Assembly (NCBI GenBank): GCA_964550165.1
Contig: CAZJYC010000009.1
Location: 1 to 52,349, forward strand
DNA length: 52,349 nucleotides
Reading direction: 5' to 3'
From: CAZJYC01 sp964550165
GTDB taxonomy: Bacteria; Acidobacteriota; Aminicenantia; Aminicenantales; Aminicenantaceae
A model generated the notes under the pieces. The model searched no databases. It had not been told where the DNA came from and saw nothing but the letters and a program-made list of their open reading frames with translations. A program made the position numbers and the translations under genes. Shown piece by piece: positions 25,279 to 32,897 of the stretch. Position 1 is the first letter of the stretch; the number at the start of each line of letters is the position of its first letter.

Positions 25279-26976
25279 TCAGTATTTTCTCGCTTCTGGC
25301 TTGTATTTGCTTATCAGCACTTTTTTATAGCTAATCAGGGGCTTTCCGTCTTTAAACGTCACTAAAGTGTGCTTGAGCCAGTCCTTGTCATTCCTCTCTT
25401 TGAAGTCAAGGCGGTAATGGGAGCCTCTCGTCTCTTCCCTGTTCAGAGCTCCAAATGTAATGACCTCGGCCAAATCGAGCATAAAGTCAAACTCAATGAT
25501 GTTGACCAGCTCCTGACTGTAGCGCAGGCATTTTCCCGAAATATAGACATTTTTATAGTTTTCTCTCAGAGCCCGGATTTGCTCCAGAGCTTCGGATAAA
25601 TCTTTTTTATTCCTGAACATTCCGACCTTCTCACTCATCACAAGCTTCAATTTATTCAGAAGGCGGTGAACCTTCTCCCCCGAATCCTTCTTCCGCCAGT
25701 CCTCGATTCTCTTTTTAACTTCAAGGGCTTCGTCAAACAAAATTTTTTCGCTTTCATCTGCGCTCTCAATGCCTTTGACATAATTCGATGCTTCCTCCCC
25801 GGCAATTCTGCCGAACACAACTGTTTCCAGCAAAGAATTGCCGCCCAGTCGGTTGGCTCCGTGAACACTGACACAGGCGCATTCCCCTGCGGCGTAGAAT
25901 CCCCCGACACAGGAAGCACACTGGTCATTGACGTCGATCCCGCCCATGGAATAATGCTGGGCGGGCTGGATGGGGATGGAAAATTCAACAGGGTCGATCC
26001 CGGCAAAGTTGATGCAGATCTCCCTAATGCCTGGAAGCCTCTTGTTGATCTTTGCCTCACCGAGGTGTCTTAAATCGAGATGGACATACTGGTTTTCAAA
26101 TCCGTTTCCTCTGTTGATCTCGGTCTGGATCGCCCGGGCCACGATGTCCCGGGGAGCAAGCTCCATGGCTGAGGGCGCGTAATCGGCCATGAATCTTTTG
26201 CCCTTGTTGTTGATGAGATATCCTCCTTCTCCACGAGCTCCTTCTGTGATAAGAATGTTTTTATCGTAGAGGGATGTCGGATGGAACTGGACAAATTCCA
26301 TATCTTTTAAAGGGATGCCGGCTTTGTAGGCAATGCCGATGCCGCTTCCGTGATTGATAAAAGCGTTGGTCGTCCTTAAATAAACCCGTCCGTAGCCGCC
26401 GGTGGCGAAGATCACCGCCCGGGCCCTGACTGGCATGACCTGCCCTGTGGCCAAATCAAAAACAACAACTCCCAGGCACTTTCCGTTGTTGACCATAAGC
26501 TTGGTGACCAGCCATTCGTTGTAAAATTTGACCCGTTTTTTTATCGACTGCTCGAAGAGAGTGTGGAGGATGACCAATCCTGTCCTGTCCGCGGCATAGC
26601 ATGTCCTGGGAAATCCCGCTCCTCCAAAAGGTCTCTGAGCGATGACTCCTCCAGGAAAACGGCTAAATGGGACACCCTGATGTTCCAGCTCATAGATAGC
26701 AACGATAGCCTTCCGGCACATCAGCTCCGCGGCGTCCTGGTCTGAGAGATAATCGCTGCCTTTGATGGTGTCAAAAGCATGTCTTTCCCAGTTGTCGTCC
26801 CTTCCATCCGGATTGTTTCCCAGGGCGGCGTTGATCCCTCCTTGAGCTGCGACAGAATGGGAGCGAAGCGGATGAACCTTGGAGACAACAGCAACGTTAA
26901 GTTGGGGATCACAGTATAACGCAGCGGCTAATCCTGCCAATCCACCCCCGACGACAAGGATGTCCTGACTGATCAT
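25279..26976 (-). CDS. sdhA: Succinate dehydrogenase/fumarate reductase flavoprotein subunit
   Basis: Catalytic subunit with covalent FAD. 565 residues. GGGLAGLAAAL near residue 10 is the dinucleotide-binding site; RSHSVAAQGG contains the His that binds FAD covalently; FVQFHPTSL, TEGARGEGGYLIN and YSMGGIDVN are active-site motifs; NRLGGNSLLETVVFGRIAG is conserved near the C-terminal part of the FAD domain. It begins immediately after the sdhC stop codon with no gap and is followed by sdhB. The enzyme joins the citric-acid cycle to the membrane quinone pool. Confidence 0.97.
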   Translation of the reverse strand: MISQDILVVGGGLAGLAAALYCDPQLNVAVVSKVHPLRSHSVAAQGGINAALGNNPDGRDDNWERHAFDTIKGSDYLSDQDAAELMCRKAIVAIYELEHQGVPFSRFPGGVIAQRPFGGAGFPRTCYAADRTGLVILHTLFEQSIKKRVKFYNEWLVTKLMVNNGKCLGVVVFDLATGQVMPVRARAVIFATGGYGRVYLRTTNAFINHGSGIGIAYKAGIPLKDMEFVQFHPTSLYDKNILITEGARGEGGYLINNKGKRFMADYAPSAMELAPRDIVARAIQTEINRGNGFENQYVHLDLRHLGEAKINKRLPGIREICINFAGIDPVEFSIPIQPAQHYSMGGIDVNDQCASCVGGFYAAGECACVSVHGANRLGGNSLLETVVFGRIAGEEASNYVKGIESADESEKILFDEALEVKKRIEDWRKKDSGEKVHRLLNKLKLVMSEKVGMFRNKKDLSEALEQIRALRENYKNVYISGKCLRYSQELVNIIEFDFMLDLAEVITFGALNREETRGSHYRLDFKERNDKDWLKHTLVTFKDGKPLISYKKVLISKYKPEARKY

Positions 26977-27285
26977 TCAGTAATTCCTGGTAAAGTAGAT
27001 GATAAGCAGAGAGACACTCAAGGCAACGCTGAGCAGAGTAATAATCCAGAAGAGGAGTTTCTCCTTTTTCAGCCCGAGGTCGATGATGATCGTCCTCAAG
27101 CCGTAAAAGGCATGGAAGACAATGGTGATGATCAAGAGGCTGTCGACAAAGGGATTGGTATGGAGAACAAGCGCCCAATCCGGCTTCTGTGCTTTGGTCA
27201 TCAGGAAAAAAGATGTCAAGACTTTAATCGCGAGGAGGAGGATGAGCAGGAGACCGCTCACCCGATGAAAAACCCAGACAAACAT
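26977..27285 (-). CDS. sdhC: Succinate dehydrogenase membrane anchor, SdhC-like
   Basis: 102 residues with three hydrophobic helices (about 8-30, 45-68, 76-98). HRVSG at residues 7-11 matches the SdhC quinone-site signature, and H58 in FHAFYGLRTIIIDLG matches the heme-ligand His of SdhC. It is shorter than usual SdhC (about 120-130). No second anchor gene (SdhD) lies next to it: the flavoprotein ATG follows the stop at once, and the promoter lies directly upstream. AAGGAAG sits about 8 bases before the ATG. Confidence 0.88.
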   Translation of the reverse strand: MFVWVFHRVSGLLLILLLAIKVLTSFFLMTKAQKPDWALVLHTNPFVDSLLIITIVFHAFYGLRTIIIDLGLKKEKLLFWIITLLSVALSVSLLIIYFTRNY

Positions 27286-27311
27286 GGAATGGCTTCCTTT
27301 TTGGAAGATAT

Positions 27312-27340
27312 ATTAAAGTAAAGTCAAAAACGATTGTCAA
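27312..27340 (-). promoter_or_regulatory. Promoter of the sdh-Rieske-cytochrome b operon
   Basis: On the - strand: TTGACA (27340-27335), 17 bases, TTTAAT (27317-27312, five of six). The stop codon TGA of the upstream regulator gene lies inside this -35 box, so the respiratory operon starts exactly where the sigma-54 operon ends. It ends 27 bases before the sdhC ATG. Confidence 0.75.
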
Positions 27341-28692
27341 GGAAGGTTATAAATTTTCATCTTGTAGCCCAGAATTCGCTCGGTGATGCCCAGGGTCCGG
27401 GCTGCCCTGCTCTTCACGCCGCCGCTTTCTCGAAGCGCTCTTTTTATTTCTCGAATCTCCAGTCGTTTGACTTTTTCTTTGATAGACTCTCCTTCTTTCT
27501 CAAGCTCCTCTTCCTTTTTTTCCTTTAAGAAAACAGGAAGGTCGGCCGAAGTGATGTAATGTCCCTCGCAAAAAACGACAGCCCTTTCCATGATGTTTTC
27601 CAGCTCTCGGATGTTCCCCGGGAAAGAATAATTCAAGAGGATGTTCATGGCTTCGGCGGAGATCCCTTCGACTTTTTTATTTTCCCTTTCGCTGTATTTT
27701 CTGATGAAACTATCGACAAGAGGGGGAATATCCTCTTTCCTCTGTTTGAGCGGAGGGACATGGATATGGATTACATTCAGCCGGTAGTAAAGGTCTGCCC
27801 GAAATTTTTCTTCCTTCATCATCTTCTCAAGATCCCTGTTGGTGGCAGCTATGATCCTGACATCCGATTTCAGGGGCTTCGTGGAACCCAGCCGATAGAA
27901 CTCTTTATCCTGTAGGAAACGGAGAAGCTTGACTTGAAGTTGAAGGGGAAGGTCGCCAATCTCATCCAGGAAGAGCGTCCCTCCTGAAGCAGCCTCGAAC
28001 TTCCCTGTCTTTCTCTCGTAAGCGCCGGTGAAAGAGCCTTTTTCGGCTCCGAAGAGCTCGCTCTCGACCAATGTCTCCGGAAGAGAGGGAATGTTGATGG
28101 CGAGATAAGGCCCTTTCTTTCTTTTTGAAGAAAAATGGATTGTCTTGGCCACAAAGTCTTTGCCCGTGCCCGTTTCTCCGGAAATGATAACCGTGGCATC
28201 GCTCTTGGCTGCTTTGGAAACAAGAAGCGCCACTTCTTCCATCCTGGATGAGACCAAGACAAAGTTTTTAAAACTGAATCTCTCTTCCAGGGAGTCCTGG
28301 AGGATGGCTATTTCTTTTTTGAGCTTCTGCCTTTCCAGCGTCCTTTCAATAACCAGAAGGAAATTCTTAAAATCTATCGGCTTGACGATGTAATCGTAGG
28401 CGCCCTTTTTGATGGCTTCCACCGCATTCTCGATGTTGGCGAAGGCGGTGACAACGATAGGCGTGATGAGCGGATTCTGTTTCAACATTTCCTGGATGAC
28501 GCTCGTTCCAGTCTCCCCGTTGAGCCTGTAATCGACAACGGCAATATCGATGGCTTGACGGCCGATTGTCTCGAGAGCCTCTTTTCCGGAGGAAGACTCG
28601 AAGACGGCATAATCCTCCTGCTCGAGGTTCTCTTTGATCAACCTTCTCTGGAGGGGGTCGTCTTCAACGACCAAGATATTCGCTTTGCTCAT
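27337..28692 (-). CDS. NtrC-family sigma-54-dependent response regulator
   Basis: 451 residues: receiver domain (1-120) with phospho-acceptor D54 in VVDYRLNG and K104-P; AAA+ domain (about 142-370) with Walker A GETGTGKD at 172-179, Walker B FLDEIGD and the sigma-54 contact loop GSFTGA at 219-224 (the canonical loop is GAFTGA, so Ala is Ser here); then a Fis-type helix-turn-helix (about 415-450, IKRALRESGGVKSRAARTLGI). It follows its histidine kinase by one base. It probably activates the sigma-54 promoter at 32071-32090 of its own operon (inference). Confidence 0.95.
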   Translation of the reverse strand: MSKANILVVEDDPLQRRLIKENLEQEDYAVFESSSGKEALETIGRQAIDIAVVDYRLNGETGTSVIQEMLKQNPLITPIVVTAFANIENAVEAIKKGAYDYIVKPIDFKNFLLVIERTLERQKLKKEIAILQDSLEERFSFKNFVLVSSRMEEVALLVSKAAKSDATVIISGETGTGKDFVAKTIHFSSKRKKGPYLAINIPSLPETLVESELFGAEKGSFTGAYERKTGKFEAASGGTLFLDEIGDLPLQLQVKLLRFLQDKEFYRLGSTKPLKSDVRIIAATNRDLEKMMKEEKFRADLYYRLNVIHIHVPPLKQRKEDIPPLVDSFIRKYSERENKKVEGISAEAMNILLNYSFPGNIRELENIMERAVVFCEGHYITSADLPVFLKEKKEEELEKEGESIKEKVKRLEIREIKRALRESGGVKSRAARTLGITERILGYKMKIYNLP

Positions 28693-28693
28693 C

Positions 28694-29935
28694 TCAGTCT
28701 CCTGGAATCTCGATTATAATTCTTGTTCCTCGCCCCAGCTCGCTCTTCAGGCCGATTTTCCCCTCGTGGGCCTCGATGATTTTCTTGGCAAGATACAATC
28801 CAATTCCCATTCCTTCCTTCTTTCCGGAGAAGAAAGGCTCGAACACACGCTCCCGGTCCTCTTCCGGGATTCCGCTTCCTTTATCCTCGATCTCTATCAA
28901 AACCTTCTTCTTATGCTTCCTGGCCAGAACGGAAATTATGCCAGCCTGAGTCGCCTCGAGAGCATTCTTCAGAATGTTGAAAATGACCTGGCCAACCAAC
29001 GCTTTATCCGCTTCGAGCCACAGCGGCGAGGTTTGAGAATACTGGATTTCAACATCTTTCTTCTCTGCCTGCCTCAGAAGCGAAGCGCGGGCAGATGCCA
29101 CAAGGTCTTCAAAATTGAACCTGCTCTTTTCCAGTTTTAAGGGTCTCAAGACATTTGAAAATTGATCGACAATTCTGGAAATTTTTTTGACTTCCAGGTT
29201 CCCAAGGGAAACATCCTCTTGAAGCTGGGCCGGCGCTTTCCTCTGGAACAGCTCAAAAAGGAGAGAAAGGCTGTTGAGTGGGTTTTTTATCTCGTGGGCG
29301 ACACCCGAAGTCAAGGCAGATATCTCCCGGTATCTCTCTTTCTCTCTCTTCTCTTTTTCTGCCTCTTTTTCCTTCTCCAGATAATGCCTCTGAAGCCCGT
29401 AAAGGCCCATAAAAAAAACTATGCCGATGACAACAATGAGTCCGAAGGTCAAAAAGAAATTTTGCCGGGAGCGGGCGCTCATCTCCTCCAGATTCTTAAG
29501 CGTATAGCCAAGGTAAATATAATATACTTTTCCCTCCTCCGGAAAAAAGGAAGAAAAAAAGTTATAGATTTTTCCTGCGGGAGAATCGATGATCCACGAC
29601 TGTTTGTCCTCGACCTTATGAAGGGAAAGGGGAAGGTATCCCTCAAAAAGAGACGTCCAGCTCAGTATTTCTTTGTTCTCGTCAAGAAGAGCCATGTAGT
29701 AGATGTTTTTTTCCTGTGAATAGAGTTTCAAGATCCTGTCCGGGGGATAATTCTCCCTCAGGAAATGAGCGATGTTGACTTTCAAAATTTCAGCCGTGGC
29801 CTGAAGCTGCTCCTGGACTAAATTCTCGACCTTGTTCCTGACATAGGCCCGGTTCAAGAATGAAACCACAAAAAACATGATGACAATCCCCAGAAATGGA
29901 ATGGAAAAGAAGAGAAGAAATCTCTTTCGTATCAA
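28694..29935 (-). CDS. Membrane sensor histidine kinase
   Basis: 413 residues. Two membrane helices (about 7-27 and 161-181) bracket a roughly 130-residue extracytoplasmic sensor domain of no recognised type. A charged coiled-coil linker (about 183-203) leads to the HisKA domain with the phosphorylated H214 in SGVAHEIKNPLNSL, and an ATPase domain with NILKNALEAT, DKGSGIPEEDRERVFEPFFS and GMGIGLYLAKKIIEAHEG. It is the partner of the NtrC-type regulator that follows. It overlaps the OB-fold-like gene upstream by four bases, so sensor and periplasmic protein are made together. Confidence 0.94.
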   Translation of the reverse strand: MIRKRFLLFFSIPFLGIVIMFFVVSFLNRAYVRNKVENLVQEQLQATAEILKVNIAHFLRENYPPDRILKLYSQEKNIYYMALLDENKEILSWTSLFEGYLPLSLHKVEDKQSWIIDSPAGKIYNFFSSFFPEEGKVYYIYLGYTLKNLEEMSARSRQNFFLTFGLIVVIGIVFFMGLYGLQRHYLEKEKEAEKEKREKERYREISALTSGVAHEIKNPLNSLSLLFELFQRKAPAQLQEDVSLGNLEVKKISRIVDQFSNVLRPLKLEKSRFNFEDLVASARASLLRQAEKKDVEIQYSQTSPLWLEADKALVGQVIFNILKNALEATQAGIISVLARKHKKKVLIEIEDKGSGIPEEDRERVFEPFFSGKKEGMGIGLYLAKKIIEAHEGKIGLKSELGRGTRIIIEIPGD

Positions 29936-30369
29936 AAGCGTTTGCCCCTTCTTTTCCCCTTTTGTTTCATCTCCCCTCCTCTCCAGGCCGGAAACCCAAG
30001 CTTGTCCCTCAGGGTTATGATTTCGCCCTGAAATCGTATCTGGCGGGCGATGATGTTGAGGCTGCCATCCTCTTTGGAATAAAGGGACCCCACGACCTCA
30101 AGGTTCTCTCCTTTGTGAAAATCCTGGAAAAAAAAGCGAACCGGACTGATCTCAACCGTGTATATCTGTCCGGTATCTTTCTCTTCCAGGATAACGATCA
30201 AGAACGGAGAGGAGTCTTTGTAGCGAGGCTCCATCTTAATCTCTTGAATCGCACCTTTGATTGTCTTTTCCGTATCCAGATTATAATAATGAGCTTGGTC
30301 CTGGCCAAAGGCCAGACTCCAGAAAAGAGCCAGGCTTACCCAGGCGATAATTTTTATTTTTTCTCTCAT
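29932..30369 (-). CDS. Exported OB-fold-like protein
   Basis: 145 residues, no named family. A signal peptide (about 1-22, ends FWSLAFGQ) is followed by a small beta-rich domain: KTIKGAIQEIKMEP, LIVILEEKDTGQIYTVEISP, NLEVVGSLYSKEDG and LNIIARQIRFQGE, the strand pattern of bacterial OB-fold periplasmic proteins. The basic tail ends KQKGKRRGKRF. Start ATG at 30369 (GGAGAAAAGAA upstream) is chosen over 30396, which lies inside the preceding gene. It overlaps the beta-barrel gene by four bases (ATGA) and the kinase by four. Possibly a ligand-binding partner of the sensor (inference). Confidence 0.72.
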   Translation of the reverse strand: MREKIKIIAWVSLALFWSLAFGQDQAHYYNLDTEKTIKGAIQEIKMEPRYKDSSPFLIVILEEKDTGQIYTVEISPVRFFFQDFHKGENLEVVGSLYSKEDGSLNIIARQIRFQGEIITLRDKLGFPAWRGGEMKQKGKRRGKRF

Positions 30370-31508
30370 TTCTTTTCTCCAAGGGACACATTCCATTCGA
30401 TCCCGGCCGCAAAGAAGTGACCTTTCCAGTCGAAGAAGGGATCATTGGACTGGTTATCGACGTATAAATAGGACAGAAACACAGAAAACTTCGGGAAATT
30501 CTTTTCCAATCCCGCCTCAAACTGATTCCTTCTGTCCCTTCTTGACACTCCTAATAAATCCCCGGCCAGGCTCATGCTTTCTATTCCAGGGAATTCTTTT
30601 TCGGAATAAGTATACCCGATTTTCAGTTCAATGTACCAGGGAAGCTCAAAGGTCATCTGTCCGCTGGCCTGGTAGCCTTCCCATGAAAATTCGTCATAAG
30701 AAGGATTTTCGACGAAATAAAATTCTTCAACAGAGGAAAAAGGGTTTTCGCCTTTGAGATTCCACTTCTTCTGGCCTAAGACCGAAAGGCCGATTTTATC
30801 CCCTAATCCCTGGGCGAGCAGGGCAGTCAGGGAAAGAATCTGTATTTCTTTTCCTTCATACTGAGTCCTGGGCATAAAGATATAGCCGCCCCTGCCTCCC
30901 CGGAATCCTCTGCCCCACTGGTCAGGAATCTCCTCATAGGAGTAAGGATGAAGAAAATATTTCAAGCCCCAGTTTATCTCTGATTTGAGGGTTGTTCGCG
31001 TCTTGAAATAGGTATCGAGAGAGGCGAGCAGGGAATGGCTGACAAAATCAAAAAGAGAATATCTGAATTTCTTGTATTCGAAGATGTAATTGGATTTAAG
31101 AATCGAAGTTTGGGTGAGGTAAGTCTTTACTGCCGCCAAGCCATTGACCGAGAAATAATTGAAGTCATTGTAATCACTCCGATAGAAAGCCCCTCGGCCT
31201 GCAAGAGAGAAATAAAGGGCGCTCCTTTCCTTCAAGGGATGCATATAATCCAGGCCAATATCCTGGAGATAAGAGGAGAGGTCTTGATTCTGGAAAAGAT
31301 AGGAATAGCTGCCTTCAGCAAAAAGGGAAATTTTGGAAAGGTTTTTTTCAAAATAAAATCCGGCTGAGGAAATCTGGTCTGGTTCAGCCTCCAGGCTCTG
31401 GAAGATATTGTCAGTCGCATTTTGAAAAAAAGAAAGGGAAAAATTATCCGCCTTGACGATGGCGCTCAAAACGAACGCCAAAAAAACGAGCGTTCCGATT
31501 CTACGCAT
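30366..31508 (-). CDS. Outer-membrane beta-barrel protein
   Basis: 380 residues, not matched to a named family. Signal peptide about 1-20 (ends AIVKAD). The mature part alternates amphipathic strands and turns rich in Tyr, Phe, Asp and Asn (SLFAEGSYSYLFQ, SALYFSLAGRGAFYRSD, FELPWYIELKIGYTYSE, FSVFLSYLYVDNQ) and ends with a barrel-closing strand FFAAGIEWNVSL. A Gly/Arg-rich loop (GRGFRGGRGG) lies near the middle. AAGGAGGAG precedes the ATG. A hairpin at 31562-31585 lies between it and the Ca-binding protein gene. Confidence 0.8.
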   Translation of the reverse strand: MRRIGTLVFLAFVLSAIVKADNFSLSFFQNATDNIFQSLEAEPDQISSAGFYFEKNLSKISLFAEGSYSYLFQNQDLSSYLQDIGLDYMHPLKERSALYFSLAGRGAFYRSDYNDFNYFSVNGLAAVKTYLTQTSILKSNYIFEYKKFRYSLFDFVSHSLLASLDTYFKTRTTLKSEINWGLKYFLHPYSYEEIPDQWGRGFRGGRGGYIFMPRTQYEGKEIQILSLTALLAQGLGDKIGLSVLGQKKWNLKGENPFSSVEEFYFVENPSYDEFSWEGYQASGQMTFELPWYIELKIGYTYSEKEFPGIESMSLAGDLLGVSRRDRRNQFEAGLEKNFPKFSVFLSYLYVDNQSNDPFFDWKGHFFAAGIEWNVSLGEKK

Positions 31509-31561
31509 CTTCTCCTCCTTAAAAGAGGAAAAAAGGAGATGATCCCATTCTCCCCTTTGAA

Positions 31562-31585
31562 AGAGGAGAGGACAGCCTCTCCTCT
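31562..31585. terminator. Strong intercistronic hairpin (attenuator-like)
   Basis: Perfect 10-bp arms AGAGGAGAGG (31562-31571) and CCTCTCCTCT (31576-31585) around a 4-base loop. It lies 13 bases after the first gene of the sigma-54 operon. Without a long T-run after it, it more likely stabilises the upstream message or partly attenuates, giving more of the first gene product than of the rest. Confidence 0.55.
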
Positions 31586-31597
31586 GAAGGCAACTCC

Positions 31598-32038
31598 TTA
31601 GCGCCTTCCAATTTTCTGGGCTTTTCCCTTTGGGCCCAGACCGTCGCAGACGCCTCTGCCGAATTGAGCGAAGTTTCTCCGGAAAGAGGCTTTGCTCCAG
31701 CCTTTTCCGCTGAAGAGCCTTTCTCCGTGCTGAACCTGATTGGAGAACTTATTGCCATGCCTGTTCTTGTACCCTGTTCCGTCTTCCGGCCTCATCCAGT
31801 CAGGGTCCTGTCCGTTGGGAATGCCGTCGCCGTCATGATCCCGGTAATAATCGCAGATCCCGTCGCCGTTCTCATCCACAAACGGAACTCTGTTCCGGGC
31901 TTGAGACTTCGCCTGGGTCGCGATTTCGTTGCGGACCTCATTGCGATCCCTGACCCGGGATTTTTCCTGGCCAAAGCTCAGGCCTAAGCCCAGGATCAAG
32001 ATTGACCCTGCCAGAGCGAATACTTTTTTCTTGCTCAT
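31598..32038 (-). CDS. Secreted EF-hand-like calcium-binding protein
   Basis: 146 residues. Signal peptide about 1-23 (ends LSFGQE). Two overlapping DxDGDG-type loops at D55-E-N-G-D-G and D67-H-D-G-D-G (then P-N-G-Q-D-P-D) form a calcium-binding module like those in thrombospondin type 3 or dockerin-like repeats. The flanks are Arg/Asn/Gln-rich and basic. A very strong ribosome site (AAGGAGG) precedes the ATG. First gene behind the sigma-54 promoter, and separated from the rest by a strong hairpin, so it is probably the most abundant product. Role unknown; a calcium-dependent surface protein is plausible. Confidence 0.75.
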   Translation of the reverse strand: MSKKKVFALAGSILILGLGLSFGQEKSRVRDRNEVRNEIATQAKSQARNRVPFVDENGDGICDYYRDHDGDGIPNGQDPDWMRPEDGTGYKNRHGNKFSNQVQHGERLFSGKGWSKASFRRNFAQFGRGVCDGLGPKGKAQKIGRR

Positions 32039-32070
32039 TTTAACCTCCTTTTTTCGTTCAAGGCAACTAT

Positions 32071-32090
32071 TGAAGCAACAATCGTGCCAA
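32071..32090 (-). promoter_or_regulatory. Sigma-54 (-24/-12) promoter
   Basis: On the - strand the sequence TTGGCACGATTGTTGCTT matches the sigma-54 consensus TGGCACG-N4-TTGC(A/T) at every defined position. The start of transcription would fall near 32063, about 25 bases before the ATG of the Ca-binding protein gene. The operon encodes its own NtrC-family activator. Confidence 0.85.
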
Positions 32091-32161
32091 AAATTAATTT
32101 ATTTATTATCAATAAGTTAATTTTTGAGCGTGCCTTAAAAACTAACAAAATTGAAGAATTG

Positions 32162-32177
32162 CCGACAAAATTGTCGG
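32162..32177. promoter_or_regulatory. Dyad: candidate activator (enhancer) site
   Basis: Perfect inverted repeat CCGACAA-AA-TTGTCGG. It is centred about 83 bases upstream of the GG of the -24 box, the usual distance for the dimer site of an NtrC-type activator. It could equally control the divergent gene at 32307. Confidence 0.5.
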
Positions 32178-32202
32178 AAAGAATTTCAGTTGATTCATGA
32201 TA

Positions 32203-32232
32203 TTGACCTAAACAACCCGGAAGAGATAAAAT
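32203..32232 (+). promoter_or_regulatory. Sigma-70-type promoter for the small secreted protein
   Basis: TTGACC (32203-32208), an 18-base spacer, TAAAAT (32227-32232); each box matches five of six. It leaves a leader of roughly 70 bases before the ATG at 32307. Confidence 0.45.
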
Positions 32233-32306
32233 TAAGCAATTGGCGCTGTGGAAGAAAGGTAGAGAATCAACGTCTAAATTATTAAAATTCATGAAAGGAG
32301 TTAAAG

Positions 32307-32684
32307 ATGTCTAAACTGTTTTCTGTCTTATCACTTTTCATTTTGGCTTTGGTGGTTTTATCTCTGAGTGCCCAGGAAATCGATGTGACCGGAGACTGGG
32401 AGCTCACAAGCGTATTTCGTGGGGAAGAAAGGACTCAGGATGTCCATTTTAAACAAGAAGGCGAGAAACTGACCGTAACCATGACCAGACCCGGCCCTAT
32501 GGGCGGAGAGATCACCGCCGAAGGGACGGTCAAAGGTAACGAAATCGAGTGGTCCGCAACCATGAGCACACAGAGAGGAGAATTCACCATAAGTTATAAA
32601 GGAAAGATCGAAGGGGACACCATGTCGGGTGAGGTGCGGATGGGCGACAGGGGACCGGTTGAGTGGAAGGCCAAGAGGAAATAA
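32307..32684 (+). CDS. Small exported beta-rich protein
   Basis: 125 residues: signal peptide 1-22 (ends LSLSAQ), then a short beta-meander resembling lipocalin-like secreted proteins (VTGDWELTSVFRGEER, DVHFKQEGEKLTVTMT, GEITAEGTVKGNEIEWSATM, GEFTISYKGKIEGDTMSGEV) ending GPVEWKAKRK. No named family is claimed. GAAAGGAG precedes the ATG. It is divergent from the sigma-54 operon and shares the dyad region with it, so it may be co-regulated. Confidence 0.78.
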   Translation: MSKLFSVLSLFILALVVLSLSAQEIDVTGDWELTSVFRGEERTQDVHFKQEGEKLTVTMTRPGPMGGEITAEGTVKGNEIEWSATMSTQRGEFTISYKGKIEGDTMSGEVRMGDRGPVEWKAKRK

Positions 32685-32835
32685 CCCTCTATCCTTTAAA
32701 AAAATAGCGTATTAATCAATAAAAAAAGCTCTTCCTACCAACTCGCTTTTTCTTTTGAAGGAAATACAGCTTTAAAGAGAGAAGTCTATCGTTTAAAATT
32801 TGAATCGAAAATAGCCGATTGAGGTTTAAAGAACT

Positions 32836-32865
32836 GGAAGTTTTCTTCTTTTCCTCCGTCTAAAG
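32836..32865 (+). promoter_or_regulatory. ECF-type promoter ahead of the sigma factor gene
   Basis: GGAAGTTTT at 32836-32844 and CGTCTAAAG at 32857-32865, with 15 bases between GGAAGT and CGTC. This is the -35 GGAA / -10 CGTC form recognised by many ECF sigma factors, so the operon probably activates itself. No comparable sigma-70 promoter was seen in the gap. Confidence 0.65.
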
Positions 32866-32897
32866 TACGTGCGGAGGAAAGAAAGAGATGCGACTGG

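Noticed and set aside
32035..32292. 85-codon frame on the - strand across the divergent regulatory region
   Set aside because: It spans the sigma-54 promoter, the dyad and another promoter, and runs into the start of the Ca-binding protein gene; no ribosome site.
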